Under the pieces are notes generated by a model. That model made no database searches. It saw only the letters and a program-made list of their open reading frames with translations, and was not told the origin of the DNA. The position numbers were made by a program, and so were the translations under genes. A stretch of 32,635 nucleotides of DNA from an uncultured Lachnospiraceae bacterium (GTDB lineage Bacteria > Bacillota > Clostridia > Lachnospirales > Lachnospiraceae): the NCBI GenBank assembly GCA_910583895.1, contig CAJTYJ010000020.1, positions 1 through 32,635 on the forward strand, written 5' to 3'. Below, piece by piece: positions 1-6,568 of the stretch. How positions within the stretch are numbered: the first letter of the stretch is position 1; each line of letters opens with the position of its first letter.

Positions 1-616
1 CACTTCTGATCATAAAAGGCGGCACACAGTAAGTAAAACCTCTGCCGATCATAAAGTCTCTCGCATAAGAAATAACAGCAGAATGCAGTCTGGCAATATC
101 ACCCATCAGATAGTAAAAACCATTTCCGGCCACGCGTCCGGCAGCATCCATATCAATACCATGGAATCTCTCCATGATCTCTGTATGATAAGGAATATCA
201 AAATCCGGCACCACCGGCTCACCGTACTTTTGAATCTCCACATTTTCAGAATCATCCTTACCAATCGGAACAGAAGGATCAATGATATTCGGAATCGTCA
301 TCATATTCTTCTTGATCTTTTCACGAAGTTCGTTTTCCTTTTCTTCCAACTCTGCAAGACGGGCTGCGTTGGCCGCTACTTCTGCTTTCTTTGCCTCCGC
401 TTCTTCTTTCTTACCCTGTCCCATCAAAGCGCCGATCTCCTTGGATATCTTATTCCTGCTGGCACGGATATCATCCGCTTCCTGCTGTGCTTTTCTGACT
501 TCTGCATCCAACTCGATCACTTCATCCACAAGAGGAAGTTTGCTGTCCTGGAATTTCTTTTTGATATTCTCCTTAACTACATCCGGATTCTCTCTCAAAA
601 ACTTAATGTCTATCAT
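1..616 (-). CDS. serS: Serine--tRNA ligase, N-terminal part (cut by window edge)
   Basis: Class II seryl-tRNA synthetase, which charges tRNA-Ser in the cytoplasm. About 205 codons are inside the window; the rest runs off the left edge. The visible part begins MIDIKFLRENPDVVKENIKK, followed by the long antiparallel coiled-coil arm rich in K, E and A (about residues 30-100) that binds the tRNA-Ser variable arm. The start of the catalytic domain follows, with NIIDPSVPIG and GDIARLHSAVI. The ATG at 614-616 is supported by a GGAGG at 623-627, 6 nt upstream. It is the last of the leftward parA-parB-DUF4446-serS series, 78 nt beyond the DUF4446 gene. The catalytic motifs 2 and 3 lie outside, so intactness of the whole gene cannot be judged. 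Confidence 0.95.
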   Translation of the reverse strand, partial: MIDIKFLRENPDVVKENIKKKFQDSKLPLVDEVIELDAEVRKAQQEADDIRASRNKISKEIGALMGQGKKEEAEAKKAEVAANAARLAELEEKENELREKIKKNMMTIPNIIDPSVPIGKDDSENVEIQKYGEPVVPDFDIPYHTEIMERFHGIDMDAAGRVAGNGFYYLMGDIARLHSAVISYARDFMIGRGFTYCVPPFMIRS

Positions 617-694
617 AATGTGCCTCCAATTTATTATATTATTTGTTTATAGTTTCGTGCTGCTTTTGCAAAAACACATTCTCTTTATAGTCTT

Positions 695-1204
695 CTAAAT
701 ATCCATGGCAATATCCAGAGCTTCTCTTTCTTCCTCTCCCAGTGAAATGTCACACGATCCGTTTCTGATCTCTTTCGTGTAAGAGTAACATCCTTCCGTG
801 CTGTGCACGCAGTTTAAGATAAAGCCACTGTTATTTTCATCCAGCAATGCAAGTGAAAAACTAAGCTGTCCGCCCATCTGGTTGAATGCATCGTATTTTA
901 CAATACCGACTTTCTGGAAAGTACTGGCAAGTTTTTTATACAGAAATCTGATATCGCTTTTATTTTTTTCTGTAGAAGCTTTGATAAATCTGTTATCTTC
1001 GTAAAGACCAATAATGTCTTTTTCCAGGCTCTTGGCATTTTTACCTGACATGAACTTCTTATATTTCTTAGACAGCTTACTCAGCTTGACTGCCTGTACG
1101 ATCACCATTATGATCAATATCAGAATCAACGCATACGAAACAATAAACAAATATGTCAGATCAAATCCACTCAGCCCTATCATTTCCAGTAAATTATAAT
1201 TCAT
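695..1204 (-). CDS. DUF4446 family membrane-anchored protein
   Basis: 169-residue protein with one N-terminal membrane segment (about residues 14-38, LTYLFIVSYALILILIIMVI). A basic, coiled-coil-like stretch follows (KLSKLSKKYKKFMSGKNAKS, then KDIIGLYEDNRFIKASTEKN). The C-terminal domain contains KVGIVKYDAFNQMGGQLSFS and ALLDENNSGFILN. This matches the DUF4446 family, regularly found immediately downstream of parB in Clostridia; no function is established. The ATG has a GAGAAAGG upstream. It follows parB by 63 nt and probably shares its transcript. A role in chromosome segregation or membrane tethering near the origin would be guesswork from position only. Confidence 0.85.
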   Translation of the reverse strand: MNYNLLEMIGLSGFDLTYLFIVSYALILILIIMVIVQAVKLSKLSKKYKKFMSGKNAKSLEKDIIGLYEDNRFIKASTEKNKSDIRFLYKKLASTFQKVGIVKYDAFNQMGGQLSFSLALLDENNSGFILNCVHSTEGCYSYTKEIRNGSCDISLGEEEREALDIAMDI

Positions 1205-1267
1205 CTGTTCGTACCTTTCTCAGCCAATTATTTTATCTGCATGTACTACAATATTCTATACCTTTTT

Positions 1268-2182
1268 TCAGGATTTAGACAGCAGTTCAATAATCCTGTC
1301 CAGGTCATCATGATTATAAAATTCAATCTCCAGTTTACCGGCGCCGTTTCCCTTGGAAGAAATCTCGACCTTCGTTCCAAGAGACTGTTTCAATTTTTCC
1401 TCAATAGCCTCATAAATGATATCCAGACTTTTATCTTCTTTATTGCTCTCCTTCTTCGGCTTTTCCGGCTTATTCAGATCCTTGACGAGTTTTTCCACCT
1501 CTCGAACGCTTAACTTCTCATCAAATATCTTCTGTGCGATCATGTACTGCTGTTCCGGATCTTCGATAGAGATCAGCGCTCTGGCATGACCGGTGGAAAG
1601 CATATCATCAATGATCATCTGCTGCACTTCATCACACAGTTTCAAGAGCCGCATGGAGTTGGTAACGGCGGTTCTGCTCTTGGAAACCCTCTCCGCAACC
1701 TCATCCTGCTTGAGATTAAACTCTGTCAAAAGTCTCTTATAAGCCTGCGCTTCTTCGATCGGATTTAAGTCTTCTCTCTGGATATTTTCGATCAGGGAGA
1801 TTTCCACGATCTCCTGATCCGTATAGTCACGGATGATAACAGGAACTTCTTTTAACCCTGCCAGCTTAGCCGCACGCCAGCGACGCTCACCCGCTATGAT
1901 CTCATAATGTGTCTTCCGGTCCTGCACCAGAATAGGCTGCAAAAGTCCAAACTGCTTGATCGAATCCGCCAGTTCCTGCAACGCATCTTCGTCAAAATTC
2001 TTTCTCGGCTGTTCCCTGTTAGGTTCTACCTGTGTAATTTTGACTACGGTTTCTGTCGCTTTGCTGTCTTTACTCTCTTTATTTTCTTCTTTGCTGTCAG
2101 CCTTTTTTTCGGATGATACCGATCCCATGGGAATCAGGGAATCCAATCCTTTTCCTAAACCCCTTGATACTTTAGCCGCCAT
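1268..2182 (-). CDS. parB: Chromosome-partitioning protein ParB (Spo0J)
   Basis: 304-residue ParB, the CTP-dependent DNA clamp that loads at parS and spreads along the origin region. The N-terminus RGLGKGLDSLIP (residues 7-18) is the ParA-interacting tail. It is followed by a charged linker (about 20-45) and the ParB/Srx nucleotide domain with GERRWRA (98-104) and ENIQREDLNPIEEAQAY (132-148). A central helix-turn-helix (about 155-205) and a C-terminal dimerisation domain ending in YNHDDLDRIIELLSKS complete it. All key CTP-binding boxes are present. Start ATG 2180-2182 has GAAAGGG upstream, contributed by the end of parA, which stops only 3 nt before. The two are therefore translationally linked. 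Target parS sites lie at 3261 and 3309. Confidence 0.97.
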   Translation of the reverse strand: MAAKVSRGLGKGLDSLIPMGSVSSEKKADSKEENKESKDSKATETVVKITQVEPNREQPRKNFDEDALQELADSIKQFGLLQPILVQDRKTHYEIIAGERRWRAAKLAGLKEVPVIIRDYTDQEIVEISLIENIQREDLNPIEEAQAYKRLLTEFNLKQDEVAERVSKSRTAVTNSMRLLKLCDEVQQMIIDDMLSTGHARALISIEDPEQQYMIAQKIFDEKLSVREVEKLVKDLNKPEKPKKESNKEDKSLDIIYEAIEEKLKQSLGTKVEISSKGNGAGKLEIEFYNHDDLDRIIELLSKS

Positions 2183-2185
2183 ACA

Positions 2186-2953
2186 CTATACACCCTTTCT
2201 ATTGATCACTTCATCAGCAAGTAACATATATGCTTCGGCTCCCGCAGACTTCGGATCATATAGATTGATCGGCTTGCCATAACTGGGCGCCTCAGCTAAT
2301 CTTATATTTCTGGGTATCACAGTTTTATATACATTTTGCTGTAAATGATTTTTTACATTCTCCACTACCTGCATGGAAAGGTTTGTTCTCGAATCGTACA
2401 TCGTAAATACAACACCTTCCATATCCAGTTCCGGATTCAGTCTTTCCTTTACAAGATTCACCGTATGAATCAACTGGCTCAAACCTTCCAGAGCATAATA
2501 CTCACACTGAATCGGCACCAGTACTGTGTCTGCCGTGGTCATGGAATTAATTGTCAACAGATTCAGTGAGGGAGGACAATCAATGATGATAAAATCAAAT
2601 ACATCCTTTACCCAGTCTACTTCATTTTTTAATATGTATTCCTTCTTGTCAATACCGATCAACTCAATCTCGGCCGCCGCCAGATTGACATTAGACGGAA
2701 TAACCGAAACACCCGGTATCACTTCCTTGATGATACATTCATTGATAGAACATTCCCCCAGGATCAATTCGTAGATTGTGTTATCCAGATCATTCTTTTC
2801 AATGCCGAATCCACTGGTTGTATTTCCCTGCGGATCCGTGTCGATCACCAAAACTTTTTTTCCTTTCTCTGCCAAAGAAGCAGATAGATTAATGGAAGTT
2901 GTCGTCTTACCAACTCCACCCTTCTGGTTTGCAATCGCAATCGTTCTTCCCAT
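2186..2953 (-). CDS. parA: Chromosome-partitioning ATPase ParA (Soj)
   Basis: 255-residue ParA/Soj, a Walker-type ATPase that works with ParB in origin segregation and in many Firmicutes also modulates DnaA. Seen: deviant Walker A KGGVGKTT (residues 11-18 from the chosen start), Walker B region FIIIDCPPSLNLLTINS, and a C-terminal half with VVFTMYDSRTNLSMQVVENV and APSYGKPINLYDPKSAGAEAY. A GTG six codons upstream (2971) would also be in frame, but it has no spacing from a Shine-Dalgarno sequence. The ATG at 2953 has AAGGT 10 nt upstream and begins with the usual MGRTIAIANQKGG, so it is preferred. A TATAAT-like hexamer on the minus strand (3047-3052) could serve as its promoter, with a weak -35. 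Confidence 0.96.
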   Translation of the reverse strand: MGRTIAIANQKGGVGKTTTSINLSASLAEKGKKVLVIDTDPQGNTTSGFGIEKNDLDNTIYELILGECSINECIIKEVIPGVSVIPSNVNLAAAEIELIGIDKKEYILKNEVDWVKDVFDFIIIDCPPSLNLLTINSMTTADTVLVPIQCEYYALEGLSQLIHTVNLVKERLNPELDMEGVVFTMYDSRTNLSMQVVENVKNHLQQNVYKTVIPRNIRLAEAPSYGKPINLYDPKSAGAEAYMLLADEVINRKGV

Positions 2954-3141
2954 AATGATACTTACCTTCACCTTTCGTTTTGTAAAAATATTATTTTTTC
3001 GACAAAACGCTTTCTCTCCAAAAACTTTGTTTTCTGTCCGCTTACGATTATATCATTAAACAGAAAGATAATCTATATAAACTTTCCATATAAATTTTCC
3101 AAATTATACTCCACTTACTGTTTACAGTAACAGTCGCCGGT

Positions 3142-3239
3142 TGTTTCACGTATATCTTAGTTTCATTACTGCATTTTGACTAAAAAAGAATGTTTCACAA
3201 TAAGATTTCTATACAAAATTAGATGTTTCACGGTACTGT
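3142..3239 (+). other. Array of parS half-sites / decayed parS copies
   Basis: TGTTTCAC, the left half of parS, starts at 3142 (continuing GT, so 10 of the first 10 bases match), at 3191 and at 3224 (continuing GG). All are in the same orientation and within about 100 bp upstream of the two perfect sites. The right halves do not match. They could be decayed parS copies or weak ParB sites. Confidence 0.55.
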
Positions 3240-3260
3240 TCACAATATATTGGGTTAGAT

Positions 3261-3276
3261 TGTTTCACGTGAAACA
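3261..3276. other. parS: parS site 1 (perfect)
   Basis: TGTTTCACGTGAAACA, the exact 16-bp palindromic consensus bound by Spo0J/ParB in Firmicutes. It lies about 310 bp upstream of the parA start, between parA and the DegS-like gene. Confidence 0.95.
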
Positions 3277-3308
3277 TTATCTTGTGTCCATACTCCAAAT
3301 ATAGGGAA

Positions 3309-3324
3309 TGTTTCACGTGAAACA
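3309..3324. other. parS: parS site 2 (perfect)
   Basis: A second exact TGTTTCACGTGAAACA, with its start 48 bp from the start of site 1. Two consensus sites so close together in the gap before parA form a strong ParB loading centre. Confidence 0.95.
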
Positions 3325-3356
3325 TTGTCTTTATTATTATAAAAACACTCACTTCT

Positions 3357-3382
3357 TATAGTTAACGGTATTAGAAATTTCC
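3357..3382 (+). repeat. Repeat A, copy 1 (left part only)
   Basis: Begins TATAGTTAACGG and continues to TTAGAAATTTCC, matching the first about 25 bp of the 35-bp repeat A at 6528-6562 and 28315-28349. The right terminal arm is missing. It lies 12 bp beyond the 3' end of the GNAT remnant. Confidence 0.6.
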
Positions 3383-3393
3383 AAGTTTAAAAT

Positions 3394-3522
3394 TTACCCA
3401 ATAAAAACAAAGTTTTTGGGAAGTTCCATTTCATCATTCATTTTCACAAATCCATACTTTTTATAAAGGGGACGCCCTGCCTCAGTGGCTTCCAGAAAAA
3501 CCGTATTCTCCTTCGGTCTTAT
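3394..3522 (-). pseudogene. C-terminal remnant of a GNAT acetyltransferase
   Basis: The minus strand encodes 42 codons between two stops, without a start codon. It contains NTVFLEATEAGRPLYKKYGF followed by a short tail ending FVFIG. The pattern V-x-L-x-A-T-x-x-G-R-P-L-Y-x-x-x-G-F is typical of the acetyl-CoA-binding C-terminal part of GNAT N-acetyltransferases. The N-terminal two thirds are absent: upstream in frame is a stop (3523-3525) and then the end of the DegS-like gene. This is a truncated relic, not expected to make a working enzyme. Confidence 0.75.
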
Positions 3523-3546
3523 TTACATTGCATGAATCAACCTTGA

Positions 3547-4659
3547 CTACACCAGATCAGGTATCTTAATATCAATCTTAAACTCTCTGCCCATCCTGAT
3601 ATCAATGTTTCCGCCCAATACAAATACAATTTTCTTTATGGCGTCCAATCCAGAAGCCGTATCACCAATACAATCACTATCACCTTCATTATCAGAATAA
3701 CCAGCGCCAGCATCTACTTGATCTGCTTTTAAGTTGTTCTTCACATTGTCTTCTACAATATCAGAATAATCAATACCAATATGATCAGGCGCATTATCTT
3801 CTTTCCTGTCATATCTTCCCTTATTATCCTTGATCACTATCCAATACTTATACTTCTGCTTCTTCACCTTAATCGTAATCCTATGATCATCTGAATACGA
3901 AACAAAATCATTTATATACTCGACAATTATTCTATATGCAGCAACAAAAGCAATCTCTCTGGCGAAGTCAGAATGATCAATTCTAATATCATCTATATCT
4001 GCCTTAATACAAAAAGAACGATTCAAATGTAACGCATCGAAATATTCAGAAAGCATATCATTAAGGCTTACCTCATCAGATAATAAATTCAATTCCGAAG
4101 ACAAAAGATTTCTATGAAAAATCAGATCTTTAGCATCCGCAATTACCGTGCCAATATCCTGCTCTATTCCTGATAAAACCTGTTTCGCTTTTATCATATC
4201 CCCATCCCCGACTTCCATATTGTCAGAAACCGATCTGATCTCAGGAATAAGTCGGGACAATATCTGTAAAGAAGAAACTTTCAAAGCAGAAAATTGTTTC
4301 ACGTGTAACATTTTCAAAAGATCAAACTTCAATTTATCCAGACGCTCAACCTTTTCATACTCTGACTGAATATATCCCTGCAGACTGTCACACTCCAAAA
4401 TCAGTTTTTCTCTTTCTTTTCTGCACTGCTCTATGTCATCACGGTACAAGTTTTCTACCCGCCTCGGCAGGAAAACCTGCAGATCGTTTTCCTCCTTGCT
4501 GAGCAATCCATTCATATAAGAATCAATTTCTTCTATTCTTTTTCTTTTCTCAGCCAACTCTGCAAGATGCTTTTCCAGTTCTTTTTTCATATCACTGTGT
4601 ATTTCACATAACACTTCATAACTATTTCTGTCCATATCCATACTACCCATAACAATCAT
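3547..4659 (-). CDS. Degenerate DegS-like sensor histidine kinase homologue
   Basis: About 370-residue soluble protein with the layout of DegS. A long N-terminal coiled coil (about residues 15-110, rich in E, K, R and L) is followed by a helical region in the place of HisKA_3 (about 115-215). A C-terminal ATPase-like domain (about 235-370) ends SGLDAIKKIVFVLGGNIDI. Key kinase residues look lost. The H-box equivalent reads MLHVKQFS rather than HDxxxQ, the N-box reads VEYINDFVSYS without the metal-binding Asn and K-H pair, and only DNKG remains of the DNGxG loop. An acidic low-complexity insert (about 290-335) interrupts the ATPase domain. A GTG at 4671 is in frame, but only the ATG at 4659 has GAGG 6 nt upstream; the ATG at 4650 is also possible. 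No response regulator is adjacent. It may be a non-catalytic scaffold or regulator; the function is unknown. Confidence 0.65.
   Translation of the reverse strand: MIVMGSMDMDRNSYEVLCEIHSDMKKELEKHLAELAEKRKRIEEIDSYMNGLLSKEENDLQVFLPRRVENLYRDDIEQCRKEREKLILECDSLQGYIQSEYEKVERLDKLKFDLLKMLHVKQFSALKVSSLQILSRLIPEIRSVSDNMEVGDGDMIKAKQVLSGIEQDIGTVIADAKDLIFHRNLLSSELNLLSDEVSLNDMLSEYFDALHLNRSFCIKADIDDIRIDHSDFAREIAFVAAYRIIVEYINDFVSYSDDHRITIKVKKQKYKYWIVIKDNKGRYDRKEDNAPDHIGIDYSDIVEDNVKNNLKADQVDAGAGYSDNEGDSDCIGDTASGLDAIKKIVFVLGGNIDIRMGREFKIDIKIPDLV
4295..4310. other. parS: parS-like site inside the DegS-like gene (15/16)
   Basis: TGTTTCACGTGTAACA differs from the parS consensus at one position. On the coding strand it spells the codons for L-H-V-K-Q within MLHVKQF of the DegS-like protein. 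It lies about 1 kb from the two perfect sites. One mismatch in 16 is often tolerated by ParB, but binding must be tested. Confidence 0.7.
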
Positions 4660-4812
4660 CACCCGCCTCACATTTTATCTGATCAACTTTCCAACTTTCC
4701 TGATCCATGCCAGAAAGAATATACTGAGCACAACATCCTGCACATTATAAATTCATACTCTAATCATATAACAAAACAAAAAATATGAAAACCCTGACCG
4801 TCCTTTTCATAA

Positions 4813-4841
4813 TTGCACACTTTACCATTTAAGTATATAAT
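4813..4841 (+). promoter_or_regulatory. Sigma-A-type promoter for the ferredoxin-hydrolase pair
   Basis: TTGCAC (4813-4818), 17-bp spacer, TATAAT (4836-4841). The expected start is near 4848, just before the broken polyferredoxin gene. No other gene lies between, so it should drive the pseudogene and the hydrolase at 5530. Confidence 0.7.
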
Positions 4842-4944
4842 ATATAATAAGCGACATAACAAATCTCTATTTCCGGCTCTTGCAGGAGTCATATGCGGAA
4901 GTACCTGCAGGCCAAAACAAAATTTCTAATATCATTAACTATAA

Positions 4945-5508
4945 GATAAGACAAAGAACAGATTTGAAGCCGCGACAATCCACTATGCAGTCGCCAAGAT
5001 ATTCGGTCCTCTTGTCTTTGGCAGAGGCTGGTGCGGGTATGCATGTTGGACAGCCATGATCCTTGATTTTCTTCCCTACAAAGAACCGCGCAGACCAAGA
5101 AAGAAAATCGGCTTCATCAGATATATTACCTTTGCCGTATCCCTCATTTATGTAGCGGCACTGTTTCTCACTCATACAGGAAATATAGAGAAGATAATGT
5201 TCTGGTCATTTCTGATCGGAAATATCCTCTACTATCTGACAGGTATCGCACTGGCATTTCTGTTTAAGGACAACAGGGCATTTTGTAAATATATCTGCCC
5301 GATCACGGTATTTTTGAAACCGATGAGTTACTTTTCTCTCATCCGCATTACATGTAACCGGGACAAATGTGTTTCATGTGAAAAATGCAAAAGAATATGC
5401 CCGATGGACGTTGATGTAACAGACAACTCACGAAAACGGAAAAACGCAACAGAATGCATTCTCTGTATGGAATGTGTCAAAAATTGTCCAAAAAACGCAC
5501 TCTCATAA
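4945..5508 (+). pseudogene. 5'-broken membrane polyferredoxin (4Fe-4S binding protein)
   Basis: The open frame encodes a recognisable membrane iron-sulfur protein. RFEAATIHYAVAKIF and GRGWCGYACWTAM are followed by two hydrophobic segments (IRYITFAVSLIYVAALFL and MFWSFLIGNILYYLTGIAL). Then come CKYICP and two ferredoxin motifs, CVSCEKCKRICP and CILCMECVKNCP. Family-like sequence extends upstream of the only good start codon (ATG 5056), so that ATG is probably internal. Further upstream the same frame has stops at 4927, 4936 and 4942, and the N-terminal part expected for this type of protein is missing. An intact promoter precedes it. If ATG 5056 is used, a 150-residue protein retaining both [4Fe-4S] clusters could still be made. 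It lies 21 nt before the hydrolase gene and was probably co-transcribed with it. Confidence 0.65.
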
Positions 5509-5529
5509 TAATTCAAAAGGAGCAACACT

Positions 5530-6474
5530 ATGAACAAAAAAGCAGCCACGGCCGTAATCTTAACAGCATCCTCCATCAGTGCAATGCACGTCATGAACAG
5601 GATTCATACGTCCCTTAGCACTGTCAAAAATTTACTCGGAAATTCAGAAAACCGCTACTATGAATGGCGGTTCGGTAAGATCAGATATCAGAAGAAAGGA
5701 AGCGGAACCCCTCTTCTCTTCGTACATGATCTGACCATAGGAAGTTCCAATTATGAATACCACAGACTGATCAATAATCTCACCGATAAACATGAGATTT
5801 ATTCCATTGATCTGCTGGGATACGGATTGTCTGACAAACCGTCCATGACCTATACCGGCAATATTTATGAACAGATGATCAGCGACTTTATCAAAAACGT
5901 GATTGGAAAGAAGACATCCGTAATCGTGACAGGAGAATCCGTTCCGTTTATCATCATGTCCTGTCACAATAATCCGGAACTGTATAATAAACTGATCTGC
6001 ATTAATCCTCAGAACCTTTATCTGCAGAACCAGATTCCGTCCAAACAGACGATGCTCCTGAAATTCTTCTTTGAGCTGCCGGTCGTAGGGACTTTTACCT
6101 ACCATATCTTTGCCAACAGATATATGATCCGCAAATCATTTGAGGAAGAGTACTTCTGCCAGCCCGGTGAGATCAAAGAGAAATATATCTACAACTATCT
6201 GGAGGCCGCTCATGTCGGCAGGTATAACGCTAAATTTGCATTTGCCAGCTATGTTGGCAAATATATGAATATGAATATTCTTCATGAATTGAAAGAGATC
6301 GACAACAGCATCCTAATGATCGGCGGCGAGAAAGAAAAAGAAATACAGACTACGATCGAGAATTACAAATATTACAATCCAGCGATCGAAGACGTCTATA
6401 TTCCCCAGACAAAACATTTTCCTCACCTCGAATCCCCGGACGAAGTGTTAAGAGAAATTGAAATGTTCTTATGA
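5530..6474 (+). CDS. Alpha/beta-fold hydrolase
   Basis: 314-residue alpha/beta hydrolase of unknown substrate. The N-terminus (about residues 4-22, AATAVILTASSISAMHVM) is a possible membrane anchor or uncleaved signal. The core follows: PLLFVHDLTIGSSNYEYH (oxyanion region, HD instead of the common HG), YSIDLLGYGLSDKPS, and the nucleophile turn VTGESVPF with Ser137. The usual GxSxG is here G-E-S-V-P, with Pro for the last Gly. The C-terminal QTKHFPHLESPDE carries the likely catalytic His296, and ILMIGGEKEKE precedes it. Start ATG has AAAAGGAG upstream. Placed 21 nt after the polyferredoxin gene, suggesting a shared transcript and perhaps a membrane- or redox-linked role (inference). Confidence 0.85.
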   Translation: MNKKAATAVILTASSISAMHVMNRIHTSLSTVKNLLGNSENRYYEWRFGKIRYQKKGSGTPLLFVHDLTIGSSNYEYHRLINNLTDKHEIYSIDLLGYGLSDKPSMTYTGNIYEQMISDFIKNVIGKKTSVIVTGESVPFIIMSCHNNPELYNKLICINPQNLYLQNQIPSKQTMLLKFFFELPVVGTFTYHIFANRYMIRKSFEEEYFCQPGEIKEKYIYNYLEAAHVGRYNAKFAFASYVGKYMNMNILHELKEIDNSILMIGGEKEKEIQTTIENYKYYNPAIEDVYIPQTKHFPHLESPDEVLREIEMFL

Positions 6475-6489
6475 TCCTGACATAAGAAA

Positions 6490-6530
6490 CCGGAGAGACA
6501 GCAACATATTTACTGTCTCTCCGGCTTTAT
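6490..6530. terminator. Hairpin terminator between convergent genes
   Basis: Twelve-base-pair stem CCGGAGAGACAG (6490-6501) with CTGTCTCTCCGG (6513-6524), followed by CTTTAT rightward and by TTTCTTAT when read leftward. It separates the hydrolase (rightward) and the GH2 gene (leftward). The T-runs are short, so efficiency in either direction is uncertain. Confidence 0.7.
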
Positions 6531-6562
6531 AGTTAACGACATCAGAAATTTTGTTTACTATA
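6528..6562 (+). repeat. Repeat A, copy 2 (complete, 35 bp)
   Basis: Terminal arms TATAGTTAAC (6528-6537) and GTTTACTATA (6553-6562) are inverted repeats with one mismatch, around a 15-bp centre containing AGAAATTT. Nearly identical to 28315-28349; the left part also occurs at 3357. It abuts the terminator hairpin. Confidence 0.8.
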
Positions 6563-6568
6563 ATGATA

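Larger units (their letters stand above)
3018..3419. repeat. Perfect 16-bp inverted repeat enclosing the parS cluster
   Basis: CCAAAAACTTTGTTTT at 3018-3033 is matched exactly by its reverse complement at 3404-3419. Between the arms lie both perfect parS palindromes, the parS half-sites and a repeat-A fragment. The right arm overlaps the end of the GNAT remnant. No transposase or target-site duplication was recognised, so it may mark an old rearrangement rather than an element. The arms are A/T-rich, which raises the chance of coincidence. Confidence 0.55.

Noticed and set aside
83..698. Two overlapping plus-strand open frames at the left edge (83-652, 282-698)
   Set aside because: They lie opposite serS, have no ribosome-binding site, and their translations are low-complexity hydrophobic/Ser-rich shadows of the synthetase coiled coil.
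4893..4949. 18-codon open frame preceded by AGGAG
   Set aside because: Too short, no recognisable features, overlaps the decayed 5' part of the polyferredoxin gene; more likely a remnant of that gene in a shifted frame.
5370..5385. TGTTTCATGTGAAAAA, a 14/16 match to parS in the polyferredoxin gene
   Set aside because: Two mismatches including the central CACGTG, and the bases are explained by codons for the ferredoxin motif C-V-S-C-E-K.
5644..6105. 153-codon minus-strand frame opposite the alpha/beta hydrolase
   Set aside because: Antisense shadow; the plus strand has clear hydrolase motifs and a good ribosome-binding site.
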